Shown here piece after piece: positions 5,833 to 6,266 of a DNA stretch of 6,266 bases. Every line of letters starts with the position of its first letter. The first letter of the stretch is position 1. The stretch covers positions 1 to 6,266 of the forward strand of contig DAONLM010000175.1 of assembly GCA_035406685.1 (NCBI GenBank). Reading direction: 5' to 3'. Below the pieces are notes generated by a model. The model made no database searches. It had not been told where the DNA came from and saw only the letters and a list, made by a program, of their open reading frames with translations. The translations under genes and the position numbers were made by a program. The stretch is from DAONLM01 sp035406685. Its GTDB lineage: Bacteria > Spirochaetota > GWE2-31-10 > MWDO01.

Positions 5833-6167
5833 ATTTCTATATTCCAGATTTTTTTTACAAAATCTTTTACTATTTCTTCTTCTCCTTCGATTATAAATTT
5901 TGAATCATTCCAGCTTGCATAGCCAGTAATATCAATATTCTTATTAACAATTCTAAATTCTAAATTAAAGCCATAAACAGATTGTTTTACTTCCTCATAA
6001 ATTTTATCCATATCCTCTATCTCAAAACTATACTCAAAGCAATCATTAGAATCTATTCCGTATTGATAAAGAATTAACTTATAGGCTTTATTCTGTAAAA
6101 AACCGCATATTTTTGAAATCGAATTTAAAAAATGAGCCCAGTATTCAGCATCATAAATATACTTCAT
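5829..6167 (-). CDS. Small protein of unknown function, possibly leaderless
   Basis: I do not recognise this 112-residue protein. It has no signal peptide or membrane helix and is acidic and aromatic-rich (many Tyr, Phe, Trp). Residues 7-28 and 51-62 look helical. Residues 68-94 look like two or three short strands (LEFRIVN, NIDITGYASW, KFIIEG), and 95-108 like a final helix, so a small alpha+beta cytoplasmic fold is likely. Two cysteines (C21, C43) form no metal motif. No ribosome binding site precedes the ATG at 6167. Instead a consensus promoter ends 9 bases upstream, implying a leaderless or near-leaderless mRNA. The next Met (53) would remove nearly half the protein and has no better signal. 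It precedes htpX by 64 bases on the same strand and may be cotranscribed. It ends in TGA. Confidence 0.75.
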   Translation of the reverse strand: MKYIYDAEYWAHFLNSISKICGFLQNKAYKLILYQYGIDSNDCFEYSFEIEDMDKIYEEVKQSVYGFNLEFRIVNKNIDITGYASWNDSKFIIEGEEEIVKDFVKKIWNIEI

Positions 6168-6176
6168 AATATTAAA

Positions 6177-6205
6177 ATTATATTAAATTTTTCTAATTTT
6201 GTCAA
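6177..6205 (-). promoter_or_regulatory. Consensus sigma-70 promoter of the 112-residue gene and cluster
   Basis: On the minus strand TTGACA (6205-6200) and TATAAT (6182-6177) are both perfect and are separated by 17 bases. The predicted start is near 6170, about 3 bases before the ATG at 6167. This is the strongest promoter in the window and probably drives the three-gene cluster. Confidence 0.7.
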
Positions 6206-6234
6206 AAATTTTAGTTTTTTTTAAAAAATTGAAT

Positions 6235-6264
6235 TATAATTAAACTATATATGCTATTAGCATA
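6235..6264 (+). promoter_or_regulatory. Operator-like palindrome at the right edge, with TATAAT
   Basis: TATGCTA (6250-6256) and TAGCATA (6258-6264) form a perfect 7+7 palindrome around T6257. A TATAAT (6235-6240) lies just upstream on the plus strand, with no good -35 box. If it drives a rightward gene beyond the window, the palindrome would cover about +3 to +17, a classic repressor position. A TAGCATA half-site recurs at 5803-5809 in the htpX promoter region. The palindrome is clear in the sequence; the promoter is weakly supported. Confidence 0.35.
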
Positions 6265-6266
6265 AA

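Overview
This is a 6.3-kb chromosomal segment of a very A+T-rich bacterium. It carries clear AGGAGG-type ribosome binding sites and sigma-70-like promoters, and the standard code fits every gene. The periplasmic formylglycine-generating-enzyme-like (SUMF1) protein, the multi-spanning chemoreceptor and the base composition recall AT-rich motile bacteria such as spirochaetes. That placement is an impression from gene style: there is no rRNA or marker gene in the window to settle it.

Layout. Positions 1-222 hold no convincing gene but contain a GC-containing inverted repeat (83-148). At 223-1053 (minus) lies a secreted SUMF1-domain protein that lacks the FGE catalytic cysteine pair. It is transcribed divergently from a ribbon-helix-helix (RHH) DNA-binding-type protein (1242-1748, plus) that appears to hold two RHH units in one chain. 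The 3' end of the RHH gene contains a sharply delimited GC-rich island (1631-1690, 57% G+C against 18-25% on either side) that can fold as a 10-bp stem. The following spacer (1749-1988) holds a possible terminator, a GC palindrome and a textbook promoter.

That promoter drives a methyl-accepting chemotaxis protein (1989-4019, plus) with six predicted membrane helices, a HAMP domain and a well-conserved signalling tip. A single in-frame TAA at 2715-2717 splits it. The frame is otherwise open on both sides, so this is a recent nonsense mutation, a sequence error, or a readthrough or restart arrangement.

The right-hand part is a minus-strand cluster of three genes: an unrecognised 112-residue protein (5829-6167), an HtpX-type membrane zinc protease carrying a perfect EF-hand-like loop (4805-5764), and an alpha/beta hydrolase with Cys instead of Ser at the nucleophile elbow (4003-4755). 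The hydrolase overlaps the chemoreceptor tail-to-tail by 17 bp. The first gene of the cluster has a consensus promoter ending so close to its ATG that its mRNA should be leaderless or nearly so.

Functionally, the cluster suggests membrane-protein quality control or stress, with an accompanying hydrolase. The chemoreceptor and the SUMF1 protein are unrelated envelope functions. I see no mobile-element gene, CRISPR array, tRNA or rRNA. The best candidates for something undescribed are the structured GC island in the RHH gene, the EF-hand HtpX with its Cys-hydrolase partner, and the interrupted six-helix chemoreceptor.
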